DNA of 64,000 bases from Hevea brasiliensis (taxonomy: Eukaryota > Streptophyta > Magnoliopsida > Malpighiales > Euphorbiaceae): assembly GCF_030052815.1 (NCBI RefSeq), contig NC_079496.1:38899593-38963592 (forward strand). The letters are read 5' to 3'. The notes beneath the pieces are model-generated. The model was given only the letters and a program-made list of their open reading frames with translations. It made no database searches and was not told the origin of the DNA. Positions 11,163 through 22,970 of this stretch are shown here, piece by piece; position 1 is the first letter of the stretch, and every line of letters starts with the position of its first letter. A program made the translations under genes and the position numbers.

Positions 11163-11690
11163 ATGTTTAGGCATTCCTAGGCACAGATAAGTAGAAAGAA
11201 CTAGTGCGCATACATGCATTGCATTCATAAGAGTCGAGGTGACACTAATGCAGATCTGTTTACTTTTGATTATTGAAAGTTAAGATATGGACTCAGAGTC
11301 ATAGAGGGCATTAGAAAAAAAAGTAGAAAACCTAGTTCATGAGGTTATAACGTAGTGACTATGTAATGTTCTCGATGTTTGTATTGTAAGCTGTAGATTA
11401 CAGTATCGACATGGGTTTGTTGTATAGAGCTACGTGCTTCCTCGTGGTACAATAAACTAAGAATATTTATAAGTAATCTATAGTTTGATACAGTTATGCT
11501 CAAATAGAGTACTATTACGGGAAATAAATGTGAAAATTCTAGTCAGAAATTTAAAACTTCAGAACTAGCCTATCGAAAGACTACACTTGTAAGGTAACTA
11601 GAGTCAGTGACTCGGTTACATTAATGTGAACTACCTGTACCACAATAATTTCTATAAGCTTAGAGATATCAGTATGACTTATTATCCTCA
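11163..11690 (+). other. Non-coding filler of element B interior
   Basis: No reading frame is seen. The stretch aligns by eye with the minus strand of element H at about 59480-59850, including blocks such as GTAGTGACTATGTAATGTTC and CAGTGACTCGGTTACATTAA. It occupies the place where gag to RT would lie. Shared filler in B, D and H suggests a common deleted ancestor. Confidence 0.6.
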
Positions 11691-12205
11691 GATGGATGGA
11701 CAGTCAAAATGAGTAATTCAGGTAAATTCTGAAACTCATTGAGTTCCTATAAACAATGAAATGAAATGATAATAATAACCTTTAATATGTGATAAGCCCT
11801 CGAGAATATACTGAGAACTTGTGTCATTGAATCCAAGGGGAGATGGGACGGATACCTCCCACTAACAGAATTTGTATACAATAATAAGTGTCAAGCTAGC
11901 ATACAAATGGCACCCTATGAAACACTGTAAGGGAAAAAGTGCAAAACACCAGTACGTTGAATTAAGTTGGGAAAAGATATCTAGACATTGACATAGAGTC
12001 TTATAATTATTTTGATATTTTTGTCAGAAAAGAATGATTTAGATATTTGAAAATATATTTATAAGTTGTAGTGTTATTCCCTTTGGAAGCAAGAATAGAT
12101 ACCTTCCATTGATGGAGTTTGTGCATAGTGATATTTATTAAATAAGCATGAAAATACCAAGGTATAAGGTCTTGTATGAGATAAATGCAGAATACCTAGA
12201 TGAAG
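11690..12205 (+). pseudogene. Two decayed integrase fragments of element B
   Basis: The first fragment (11690-11965) contains the degenerate GQSE region with a stop in place of Arg, the 74-nt intron-like gap (11722-11795) and a YLPLTEF-VYNN stretch. The intron end reads AA where element A has AG. A second, shorter copy of the same integrase region appears at about 12085-12205 (YLPLMEFVHSD). Both are full of stops. They are remnants of the same part of pol, placed in tandem. Confidence 0.6.
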
Positions 12206-12417
12206 GGTAATTTAACATAGTAGGAATTGGTAAAAGAGACTGAAGGACCAATAAGGATTCCAGTATGACAAATCAGAGAACTAATGAGTAATAGACTTTC
12301 ATGAGTAGAGATAATAAAGGCAAAAGAAAACAATGATGGGAAAGTGAATAGAATTATGAGATAACGATAATCTCAATTGTTTAAATTCGATGAATTTCGA
12401 GGATGAAATTCCTTTTC

Positions 12418-12429
12418 AAAGGGGAAGAG
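12418..12429 (+). promoter_or_regulatory. Polypurine tract of element B
   Basis: AAAGGGGAAGAG lies two bases before the 3' LTR start. The same purine core precedes LTR 1 of element A. Confidence 0.8.
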
Positions 12430-12601
12430 TTGTAACATCCTCACTTTACGTAGTCCGTATGTTCCACTATTCCAACGACTAATGTCTGCCTTGAAAAGTC
12501 GGAATGTCTGGAACAACACTTAATTGATAATGAGGAAGTATAAAATAATAAACTATGTGATGAGAAAAATTAAGTAAACATAAAAGAGATAAAATGTGAT
12601 T

Positions 12602-12650
12602 AAGTTAAACGAGCCGAACCCATAGCGATGGGTGACCGCACCGAGAAGTT
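12602..12650 (+). other. 5S rRNA-like module in LTR of element B
   Basis: AAGTTAAACGAGCC and then GCGATGGGTGACC followed by GAGAAGTT resemble, in order, the 3' half of plant 5S rRNA (AAGTTAAGCGTGC, then GGATGGGTGACC and TGGGAAGTCC). The module is found at a similar distance from the LTR start in every Tekay-type LTR of the window. It is too short to be a 5S gene. Confidence 0.55.
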
Positions 12651-15600
12651 ACGGCGAGGACCGTTGACTAGCCTTGGACCGTGGGGAACTCGTGAAATAC
12701 TTTCAAAACCTAATTAAAGGTCTACTGAGGTGTAATTGAAATTGCAAATGTCAAAGAAAATTTAGTAAATCAATATAAACGGAAAAACAAAATTTAAAGA
12801 AATCAGCGGTACAAGGAGTAAATCGGTAGTACCGAAAAATTCGAAATACAACCCGAAGAGGGGCATTTTGGTCAATGACACCTAGAGTTGACTTTTTACT
12901 TAAATTTCCATTAAAAATATGTAGTATTAAACTTTGAAACTCTCATGAAAAATGAAATTATACATGAAATGCAATTAGGGAAAAATGAGTGGTATAATTT
13001 GAAATAATTAAAAGTGGATTATTAAACTGATTAACCTAAGGTTAGTGGAGCATAATATATATTATTTAACCTAAAGATAATGGGGTATAAAAGGGCCATA
13101 GTGGATAGATTTCTCCACTAACTATTTCATTTCTTCAACCTTCCTCTCCCATGGCCGATTTGAAGTTCTCAAGTTTCCTCCATGGATGTCCATGAACTAA
13201 GCTTCATCAACCCATGATCAAGCCATTTTTCCTTTAAGTTTCTTCACTAAAGTTATTGTACACATCATGGGCAACACATAGGGAGCAAAAAGGGAAGTAT
13301 TTGATAAAGTTTGATCAAGCTCCATAAAAGGTTACTGCTAGTTTTCCTTACCTCACTTCATTAAAGTTTGTATAAAGGTGGAGATGAGTTGAATGGTGAA
13401 GAAATTTGAAGGTTTTAATGAGTTATTGATGTGTATAATTTTTGACAGCCATGAAAGTGTAAGGTGCTTGATTTATTTTTATGTGAATTTGATGGGAATT
13501 AAGGTTAATTGAAGTAAATTGATGTATTAGTGAGTAAATTTCATGTTTTTAATGTGTTTGGGTATTTAATTGGGGAATTGGACGAAGTGGTAAAATTTTG
13601 AGTACTTAGTGAATTTTTGGTAGCCTTCATGAACCAAGAAAAGAGCTGGATTTTATGAAATTGCTTGATGAATTCTGGTACTAAGGAATTAATGGAAGTG
13701 TATGTAAAATTATTCTTTGGAAACTATGTGTAATTGTTAGGTATTTTGTGTATATTGTGTTAATGTAATTAAGGTTGCAATTAGTGTATTGAGAAATTGT
13801 ATAAACTGTCTAAAATGACCATGATGAGATGTGATAAATGATATTTGTGCATTATAAATCTGGAAATTTGGTAAGAAAAATTAAGGTGAAGCAAGTAGGA
13901 TGTGTAATGGTTGTGTATTTGATGAAGTGTCTAGGGGCAGTACACAATTGAGCTTATAATCTGATTTGTGTGACCCCAATTGGTATGAGGCCAATTAGAG
14001 GTAAAAATAGACTCAATAGGGACCAACTTTCATGTGGAAAGCTTGCCAAAATTCTATCCAGAAAATGACCAATTTAGTGACTTAATCCGGATTGGTAACT
14101 TGAAACCCATAATTTTTTACCATATGAATAGTTGCCAGTATTTTGGCCATAACTCACTCAAAACAGGTAAAAATGACCTAAAATTTATATCATTGGAAAG
14201 CTTAGACATAGGGCTACAACTTTGGTAGAGACCATCAAGCCCAGAAATGCCATTAAGCAAGTCAAATTGATTACCCAAGTTGGGTTATAAAAAGTGGCCG
14301 AATTAACTTAGACTTAAAAATGACTTAATAGTGCAATATAAGTGCAACTTGACCAGCCATAGTAAAATAACCATATCTTGGTCTACACAACTCCAAATGG
14401 CCTAAAATTTATACCGTTGGAAAGCTTAAAATAGAGCTACAACTTTGGTGAAGATCACAGAACCTAGATATGTCATTTACCAAGTCAAATTGCTTGCACA
14501 AGTTGAAGTATCAAAACTATCTAGAACCATTGCAACCCAGAATTTGACCATATGAGCAGTAGTCACTCATTTGACTATAACTCACTCAAAATAGGTCCAA
14601 AAGACCTGAAATTTATATCAATAGAAAGATTAGACATAGAGCTATAACTCTTTTGAAGACACCAAAGCCTAGAAATGACTAGAACCAATTCAAATTGATT
14701 GCTCAAGTTAGGGTACCAAATTTGCCAGAATTGAACTTGACCTAAAAATGACCTAAAGTTGCATTGAAAATGCAATATGTCCAGCTTTAGTAAATTGACC
14801 ATATCTTGGTCTATACAACTCGGAATGACCTAAAATCAGTGCCAAAAGTTCAATAAGACATAAACCTACAATATTGAAACTTTGACCAGAACCCAGAAAT
14901 CAAGGAAACTAGGCCAATTAAGTTGATTAAGTTGACACACTAAATCTAGATTTGGTACAATTGACCATTAAGTCTAGAAAATTCAAATAGGCATATCTCC
15001 CACAAGAAGTCTCCAAATGTAATGAATCATACCAATCTGGAAAGCTAAGAAAGAGACCTAAAGCTTTGTTTTAGGCAATTTCCTCAAATTATAAATATAT
15101 AAGGCCAGAATTTAAGGTTAAAGCCATTGACCCAATTGAGGACCATGCCAATATAGGACCTTTGAGTCCTAGTCAACAATTTGACTATAAATAATTCCAT
15201 AAAACTTAACAAATTACAGGTAAAATTTCTAATTGACCCTAAGACATAGGGCAACAATACTTATGAAGAATACTAGACCTCAATGCCATTACAAATAGTC
15301 CAAATAAATTAGTAAATTCAGAACCAAAAATGCCTAATAAGGTAGTCGAAATTTAGATTTGACCTAGTTATAGTTAAATGACCATAACTTGAGTTATACA
15401 ACTCAAAATGGAGTAATTCAAAAAGACAATTAAAGAAGACACAATAAGAAACAATTTCATAAAGAGAATTTTGCTAATTTCACCCTATAGCCTGACCCAA
15501 TGGAACAGTAACCATTGGCCATGAAATCTGAAAAATTGGAATCACATATAATTAGCCTTGAATTAAGTTTGGAAATCAATGCCAACGAGTATAAACTCAA

Positions 15601-16025
15601 AATGAGGAATCCTAGTGCAACTAGAACTAACATATCCGTTTAGTGTGGAAAATTCAACATTTATGTTTGACTAGTAATGTGAATAAGAAATATAATGACT
15701 TAATAAATCATATGAATGTATGAATGGGACATTAGTCCTTATTATCCGAGACAGGAAAAATGCTTTTAGCATAATGGTACTTCAGAGCAATTGATAAGAA
15801 ATGTGATCTGTCTGATGATCTACTGAGTAATTGTGACATGTTGATACTAGAATCAACCTATCCATGATGCATAAAAAGGTCAACAATTTTATTGACCAGT
15901 GAAAGGCATAATGACCTATAAACCCTAAAAATAAAGAATTAAATATTTAAGTTTGTAAATGCCCTAGTATTGCCTAGTTGATTAGTTTAGATAGGTTAGC
16001 ATGCCAATAGGATTCTGACAGCTGT

Positions 16026-16034
16026 TTTATAAAT
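16026..16034 (+). promoter_or_regulatory. TATA-like box in element B 3' LTR
   Basis: TTTATAAAT lies about 600 bp before the leader hairpins and 1.3 kb before the LTR end. The 5' LTR copy at the same place reads TCTATAAGT. The position would make the hairpins part of the RNA leader. The assignment rests only on the motif and position. Confidence 0.35.
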
Positions 16035-17324
16035 GGCTTCATGCTGTGCTGTATTTTCTAACTTATTATGCCATACTATGATTTTAATAGCCTATGGCTA
16101 TACGGATTGTGTTATTATACTCGGCTTAATGCCTGATTGATTATATGGCTTTTTAGGCACACTATTTGCACACCGGGAGATACTTTATGACCGATGGTGC
16201 GACAGCCCGAGGTACTAGGTACCCAGTGCTAGTATATCCATTTATCCAGTCTGGTCAGTGTATAGGCTATATTGGTAGTCAATTAAAATATTATTCAATT
16301 CAGGCAGTTAAGTATAATGAAATTTCAGTACAATTAAATTAATTATTGAATGAAATGAGTAAAAGAGATTAGTAATAGAAACATAACAAAAATACAATTT
16401 GCTGAACCGTAGAGATTTAAAATACAATATAGTTAGAATAATTTGTATATTGAGTATATTTATTGAAAGGTTATAAACTAAGCACGTCCAAAGAGGAACA
16501 AACTAGTATATAAGATAGTTGATACTAGAAATACCATACCAAATTAAATTGATTCCTGAGTATTCGAATTATGATTTATTTCTTTCTTTATTTGTATATA
16601 TTATTTCTTGTTATACTATTACACCACTAAGCAGAAATGCTTAGCGAGATGGAATTGTTTCCTCACGCAGGTACTGAAGGTAAAACTAGTAGACAGTTGA
16701 CTGAGATTTTTGGAGTCCAGATCTGCAGAAGTGTCAGAAGAGTTCAAGATTGTCACCTCCTCAGCAATGCATGTAGATAGAGCTCATTTTAAGCATGTTT
16801 TCTAATCTGTACACTATAATTACTACTTATATTGTAATGTAAACTAGTAATTGTAATTTCATTTGTATATCCTGTACTTAATAAATTTATGTACTTAATT
16901 AGAAAATTATATAAGTTAATGAAATATAAGAATTCAGACATCTGAGTTGATTATCTAATCATAATGATTCTGAATGAGATTGAGTTTGAGAAATTTTGAG
17001 ACTGAATCTGAGTTTAAGAAACTGTTGAGAATGCTTTGAGATAATCTGAGTTATGAATTTGAATATATGTTGAAATTGTTTTTAGCAGGTTCAGAAGAAC
17101 TGTTAGTTCAAATTACAGTCTGCACTCTGCCGGATTGTCGTTAAAATTTTTAAAATTTCCAAATTAGTTAGATTTTGATAAAAGTAAAAATAGCCTAAAC
17201 CTTAGATAAAGTTTTTGAATAAATAAATCAAGAACTATAATGAAATCAGATAAGATCAGGTGCTCCGATACTCCGTGTGACACACCTTGCTCGGCTACAC
17301 TATAAACGGGTGAGGGGTGTTACA

Positions 17325-17861
17325 GAAAAGCTAGTTTAGGGGCTGCCCATTGGTGATGTTGGTATGGACAAGCTAGAGGGACAGCTATTGGGGCCTAGGT
17401 GCTTCCCAAAGGTACCAATTATATCTACAGTGCATCAAAAGGTTAGTGCACTTATTATTCTTTTAATCTAGGGTTCTAATAAATTAATTTGTTAATTCAA
17501 AAATCTTAAATGGCAAATATAGATCCTAATGTATATTAAAAGTGTTTTAATATGCAATTGAACATTGAAATCAATTAGGTACATAATGAATGTTGCATGA
17601 TGCATGAGACCCTAGAAGAAAATTTTTGAATTCAATGTTCTAATCTAACAATTTTCATGCTTTCGCTCCTTTAGTGTGAATCCGAAATCAATTTAAAACA
17701 ATATATTCAAATATTGAATGAAAAATCCAATCAATTTCCAAAGTCCAATTTATAGGCACAAAGTGGTAACACAATTGTTCTTGGAATTCATAATTAAAAC
17801 AATACATTTACAATACGGAATAAATCAAGTTTTCAAGGTGAAAACAATAATTTAGAGTTAT
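17325..17861. other. Unassigned sequence with an exon-like stretch
   Basis: This stretch lies between the end of element B and the recognisable part of element J's LTR. From about 17338 to 17441 the plus strand reads GDVGMDKLEGQLLG and CFPKVPIISTVHQK, then AAAAG|GTTAGT, which looks like an exon end with a splice donor. The following 420 bases are AT-rich and show nothing. A host exon remnant, or the inner end of an unfamiliar element, would both fit. I do not recognise the protein. Confidence 0.3.
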
Positions 17862-19411
17862 TGTGCACAGACCTGATTTGAGTCGCCTCTAGGCCTTGAC
17901 TCAATATTCCTTATGCTTCTCAATGTCCTTTTCAACTAAAACACATAATTTACAGTGTTTCAGTATCACATCTCATAATAATTCCAATAATTTATTGCAT
18001 ATTTATTTAATTGTATCCATACATAGGCTTAAAATGGCATTTTCTAGACTTTGCATTTTATTGCAATTTTTCATATTTGTTATGCTGCCTTGACTTAGCT
18101 AATTAACTTATTTCCCTTTATTTCTGGGTTTTGGTCAAATTACCAATAATGTAGCTCTATGTCTTATTGAAATTTTGCCACTGATCTCATGTCATTTGGA
18201 GTTCTATGGACCAAATAATGGTCATTTTACTATGGTTGATCAAGTTGCACTTACATTGCACAATTATGTCATTTTTAGGTCAAAGTCAATTCGGCCAGTT
18301 TTTGTAACCCAATTTTGGCAATCATTTTGACTTGCTTAATGGCATTTCTGGGCTTGGTGGTCCTAACCAAAGTTGTTGCCCTATGTCTAAGCTTTCCATT
18401 CATATAAATTTTAGGTCATTTAGAACTGTTTTGAGTGAGTTATAGTTATTTTAGTGACTACTGTTTATATGGTAAAAAATATGGGTTCACATGTTAGGCA
18501 ATTCTGGATTTGGTCAATTTTTTTTTTTAGGTCACTTCTAGGCAGAATTTAGGCATGACCTACACATGAAAATTGGTCTACTATAAGTCATATTTTACCT
18601 CCAATTGGCCTCATACCAATTGGGGTCACACATTTCTATTTAGAACCTAAAATATACACTGTTTTTACTAACACACTTTGCATTACAAATTTTGGTAATT
18701 CTAATGGATATTATGCACTTTATACTTAGGTCAATTGCCCAATATCAATCTATTACTTTTATGCTTTTTGCTTTTATATGGCCCATAAATCTCCACTAAC
18801 ATAATTTAATACTAAGTTAATTAAACTTTTAATTATCCAAAGTTTTACCCCTTAATTTTTCGTAATTATGCATCATGTATGGTTTCAAATTTTTCATAGC
18901 ATTTTCAAAATTTAACACTACTTATTTTTCATAGACATTTAGGTCAAAAGTCAACTCTTGGTGTCAATTTACCAAAATGCTCCTCCTCGGGTTGTATTCC
19001 TAATTTTTCGGTAACATCGATTTTTATCGGTTTCTTGATTTTTTGTTTTTCTTTGTACTAATTCATTAATTTTTCTTTAACATTTTTAATGTCATTTATA
19101 CCTCAATAGATGTTTAATTAGGTCCCAAAAATATTTCCCAGGGTTCCCCGCTGTCTAGGGCTAGTCAACGGTCCTCGCCATAACTTTCCAGTGCGGTCAC
19201 CAATCGCTACGGTTTCTGGCTCATTTAACCTAATTACACTTCATCTCTTTTATTTTCTCTTAATTTTTCTTGTATTTTCTTACCTTATATTTCATCATTT
19301 TATGTCTTCTCAATATCATTTAAATATAGTTCCAGACATCCTAGCTGTCCGGACAGGCATCGATCACCAGAACAGCAAACTGTACGAAACTACCTACTAT
19401 GGGGGTGTTAC
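17862..19411 (-). repeat. LTR of element J (truncated)
   Basis: On the minus strand it starts TGTAACACCCCC at 19411, next to the polypurine tract. It holds the 5S-like module at 19181-19230 and blocks shared with LTRs E and H, including the GTGCACA region near 17866. The 3' part of the LTR (leader hairpins, terminal block) is not found on the left side, so about half is missing or replaced. Confidence 0.7.
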
Positions 19412-19561
19412 AATTCTTCCCCCCTTAAAATAAATTTCGTCTCAAAATTTTACCTGGTATCAGTCTCTGAACAGCTATGGGTGCTGCCTCCTCATATCCT
19501 CATCTCGTTCCCAAGTAGCTTCCTGGCCTAAATGATGATTCCACAGCACTTTCACCAGTGG
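19412..19561 (-). pseudogene. pol: Polypurine tract and chromodomain end of element J
   Basis: The minus strand reads LVKVLWNHHL, then EATWERDEDMRRQHP, a stop, and LF, i.e. the end of the chromodomain. It is followed by an AAGGGGGGAAGAAT purine tract (19412-19429) and the LTR. It continues upstream at 21111 once solo LTR K is removed. Confidence 0.75.
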
Positions 19562-19566
19562 TATCT

Positions 19567-21105
19567 TGTATGACTGTTGAATCCACCAGAAATTAAATTA
19601 ACTGAAATTAACAATTATGAAATGTTTTCTGCAGTAAGTGGTAAATCCAGGTCAAACCCTAGAGACTGAATTGTTAAATTTCGTGCACTTGTATAATGGA
19701 AAAAGAAACAAAGGTTGGGGGGGGGGGGGGAGGGGTAATTCACAATCCAAAGAAGAAATCAAAAATTAAAAATTAAGATATAAAATTAAATATGAAACTC
19801 TCAAATTAAACAAACTTCAATCCAATGTAATTCACATTCCAATGCATTGATTTGATCATAGACAAAAGAAATATAATTATATCTTATTGAATACTTAACA
19901 TAGATTTACTAAACAGCGAGGTAAAATCCCTAACTTCCCTATACTCATCAATTCGAGCCCAGCACTCTTGTTGACTCTAATTATTAACTGAATTGGTATT
20001 AAGCAATCCTCATCAAATTAATAACTGCTTTAAGAATAAGAAGTAGTTAAGCTGAACAACAATTTATGAAGCATAAATTATTTAACTCACCCTATTATTT
20101 CCTTAGGTTATTATCGAAAACTAGGATCATAATCAATAAAACCTAATTGTTACTCATGTTTAATCTTGCACAACAATTACAGATTATGAAGATGAACTAC
20201 CAATTGATCACATCAAACAATTAATTAATAGGCCTTTTTAGCAAATCATTCAATAGATCAAAGATAATGAAATCAGAAAATAATAGATATTTAAAAAGAT
20301 ATAAATTAAATTAAGAACCTAGTCTCACAAATCAAGCAAAATAACTTGAATTCCTTGAACTGAATTAAAAACTTAGCCACTCATGTTCATGGCTTATAGA
20401 AAATTAGAGAAGAAAATTGAAGAAATCTAGAATGTGAATGGAGAACGAAGGTTTGCTCCTGAGGTCGAGAGGCTGCTGAATCCTTTGTGTCAGCTGCTGC
20501 CTCCTCTATTTATAATAAATGGCCTAAGTTTAGGTTTTTAGAGTCTTTGAGGTGTTAGGAGTCTCTCTCTCAGTCAAAACTGCAACTGGAGCAAAATCAA
20601 GAAACTGATTGTCGACGGATACACGGCCCGTGTATCACTACACGGTCCAGGGCCGTGTAACTTATTGGACCTGAATGGGTATGTCTTGCATTAGCACAGA
20701 AGGTTACACGAGTCTCCAGGATTACACAGGTCAAGTTACACAGCCTGTGTACTTTGTTTCTTCCTTGGTTCTTTGAATTTCTTCTGGCAGAATGTTACAC
20801 GGGTCCATGGTTGTGCTTACACGACCCGTGTACTTTGTATCAACAACGCTTGTCAATCCTTTGACCTTTCCAAGCTTCCTTTCCACACTTCTATGCTCTG
20901 AGACTTCACCAAAACCCTGAAAAATACAGCAAGAGTCAATTTAATGCAAATGCTGAAAATTTCTCCATTTAACACAATTATTTCAACAACTCTCTAAACA
21001 TATGCCTAATAGATAATTATACTTTAATCAACTGAATTAGGCATAAAGATACCCTAGAAACACTAAATGTGATGGAAGTAAAATTAATAAATTATGCACT
21101 TATCA
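19567..21105 (-). mobile_element. Solo LTR K inserted in the chromodomain of element J
   Basis: This is a 1,539-bp insertion with TG...CA ends. On the minus strand it runs TGATAAGTGC ... GTCATACA. Flanks are TATCT (19562-19566) and TATTT (21106-21110), a 5-bp target duplication with one transition. The interior has no coding sequence. It carries several ACACGG/CCGTGT palindromic motifs at 20620-20830 and a run of 12-13 G near 19720. The family is unlike the Tekay LTRs around it. Orientation follows the common TGATAAGTGC start and is not certain. Confidence 0.7.
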
Positions 21106-21110
21106 TATTT

Positions 21111-21893
21111 ACTTATTCCTCAACTACTTCACCTCATATGCCAGAATCTCTATGGGTTCTTCCTCATATGAGAGGTATGGATTTACCTCAATCTCTTCAA
21201 CAGATAGTACATGAGATGGGTCGGATCTATACCTCCTTAACATAGACACATGGAAGATATTATGTATCTTCTCCAACTCTGGAGGCAGTGCCAATCGATA
21301 TGCCAGAGGACCTACTCTTTCCAGAACTTCATATGGTCCAATTAAACGAGGACTCAGTTTCCCCTTTCTGCCAAATCTCATAATTTTCTTCCAAGGGGAA
21401 ACCTTGAGGAATACCATATCACCCACTGTGTACTCAATATCTCACCTCTTCAAATCAATGTAGGACTTCTAACGGTCTGATGCAGCCTTGAGGCAATCTA
21501 TGATCAACCTGATTTTCTTCTCTGTTTGCTGAACAATTTCTGGCCCAATCATCTTTCTTTCGCCCACTTCATCCCAACACAGGGGATTTCTGCACTTTCT
21601 GCCGTACAAAGCTTCATATGGAGGCATCCCAATCCTTGATTGGTAGCTGTTGTTATAAACAAACTCAATCAAAGGCAAGTGTGTATACTAACTACCCTTA
21701 AACTCAATTACATAAGCCTGTAGCATATCCTCCAATATCTGAATTACCCTCTCAGACTAGCCATCTATCTATGGGTGGAATGCTGTGCTGAACTTTAATC
21801 TAGTTCCTAGATCTCTCTGAAGACTACCCCAGAATCTAGAAGTGAACCTAGGATCTCTATTTGACATAATCAATATTAGCACTCCATGTAGTC
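21111..21893 (-). pseudogene. pol: Integrase C-terminus and chromodomain start of element J
   Basis: The minus-strand pieces read [69 protein letters not shown] and VFHVSMLRRYRSD-like stretches, in order. Integrase passes from SERVIQ to ILEDML without any gap, so the intron seen in element A is absent. The second catalytic Asp is Asn (SNRD instead of SDRD). Stops and frame changes at about 21427-21470 and 21679-21893 break it. Confidence 0.8.
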
Positions 21894-22364
21894 TCACAAT
21901 CTCATCAAGGTATAGTTTGGCCAATCTCTATAAGCTATGTCCATCCGGACTGGTAAAAAATGAGCAGACTTGGTCAATGTGTCCACTATGACCCATACTG
22001 TATCATGACTCTTTTGTGTTCTCGAAAGTCCCATTATAAAATCCATAGTTATCCTTTCCCATTTCCATTCAGGCGTTGGCAATGGATGTAGTAAACCAGC
22101 TGGGACTTGATGTTCTGCCTTCACTTGCTGACAAGTTAGGCATTTGGAGACAAAATCAGCTACATCCCTTTTCATATCCATCCACCAGTAATGCTTTTTT
22201 AATCCTCTATACATCTTAGTGCCACCAGGGTGCATAACAAAAGGAGACTCATGTGCTTCCGTCATAATGATTTGTCTCAAGTCAACATCATTAGGAATGC
22301 ACATTCTGCTCTGATGTAGCAGTAAGCCATCATCTCTCACAGAAAATTCAGGTTTCTTGTCATC
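21894..22364 (-). pseudogene. pol: Integrase zinc-binding and core start of element J
   Basis: A 148-codon minus-strand frame shows HPGGTKMYRGLKKHYWW, CLTCQQVKAEHQVPAGLL, the first catalytic Asp in ITMDFIMG and the WVIVDTLTKSAHFLPVR block. It then runs out of frame near 21930. It is more like the second integrase piece of element H than like element A. Confidence 0.8.
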
Positions 22365-22970
22365 CTAAGCTTCCTTCATCAATTTCTGATATTTCTCATC
22401 ATTCTGTGCAGCCATTTTAATCTGATCAGTCAACACTGGCGATACATGCCATGCAACTACTGTATGTCCCTCATCATTAATCTCCAAACTAGCATGTAAT
22501 ACTTTCAACTCATATACCATGGACAAAGTTCGACTTAAGGCGTCAGCCACAACATTTGCTTTTCCTGGCTGATAGTCTATCAAACAATCATAGTCTTTTA
22601 TCAGTCCAACCATCTCCTCTATCTCAAATTCAATTCTTTTTGAGTGCCCAAATACTTCAAACTCTTATGATCTGTGTAAATGTAACACTTCTCCCCGTAC
22701 AAATAATGTCTCCAGATCTTAAGAGCAAATACAATAGCTGTAAGCTCCAAGTCATGTATCGGGTAGTTCCTCTCATGTGGTTTCAGCTGACATGATGCAT
22801 ATGCAATGATATTTCGATCTTGCATCAGTACATAGCCTAACCCATTGTGAGAAGCATCACTATAAACTGTGTATTCTTTACCTGAGGTAGGTAAAGTCAG
22901 GACTGGAGCTTTGGTCAAACATCTTTTCAATTCATTAAAACTCTGCTGGCATTTATTCGTCCACTAAAAT
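22365..22970 (-). pseudogene. pol: RNase H and tether of element J
   Basis: The minus-strand frame 22619-22930 carries [19 protein letters not shown] and [11 protein letters not shown], the complete catalytic set of a Ty3/gypsy RNase H. The tether continues in another frame (IKDYDCLIDYQPGKANVVAD). A frame change lies near 22613-22619. The sequence is a close relative of 1989-2423. Confidence 0.8.

Larger units (their letters stand above)
7677..17324 (+). mobile_element. Element B: non-autonomous Tekay-derived element with 4.9 kb LTRs
   Basis: A partial 5' LTR (7677-11145), a primer binding site, a 1.3 kb degenerate interior, a polypurine tract and a full 3' LTR (12431-17324) are all in plus orientation. 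The missing first 1.4 kb of the 5' LTR should lie left of the window because element A inserted there. No gag, protease or RT can be recognised, so it must have moved with proteins made elsewhere. Its interior shares a non-coding filler with elements D and H. Confidence 0.8.
12431..17324 (+). repeat. 3' LTR of element B (4.9 kb)
   Basis: It starts TGTAACATCC after the polypurine tract and ends GGGGTGTTACA. From left to right it has the 5S-like module (12602-12650), about 215-bp spaced repeats (14166-14600), a TATA-like box (16026-16034), the leader hairpin (16627-16644) with AG|GT after it, an acceptor-like site near 17085, and a conserved terminal block. The length is at the upper end for chromovirus LTRs. 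Confidence 0.85.
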
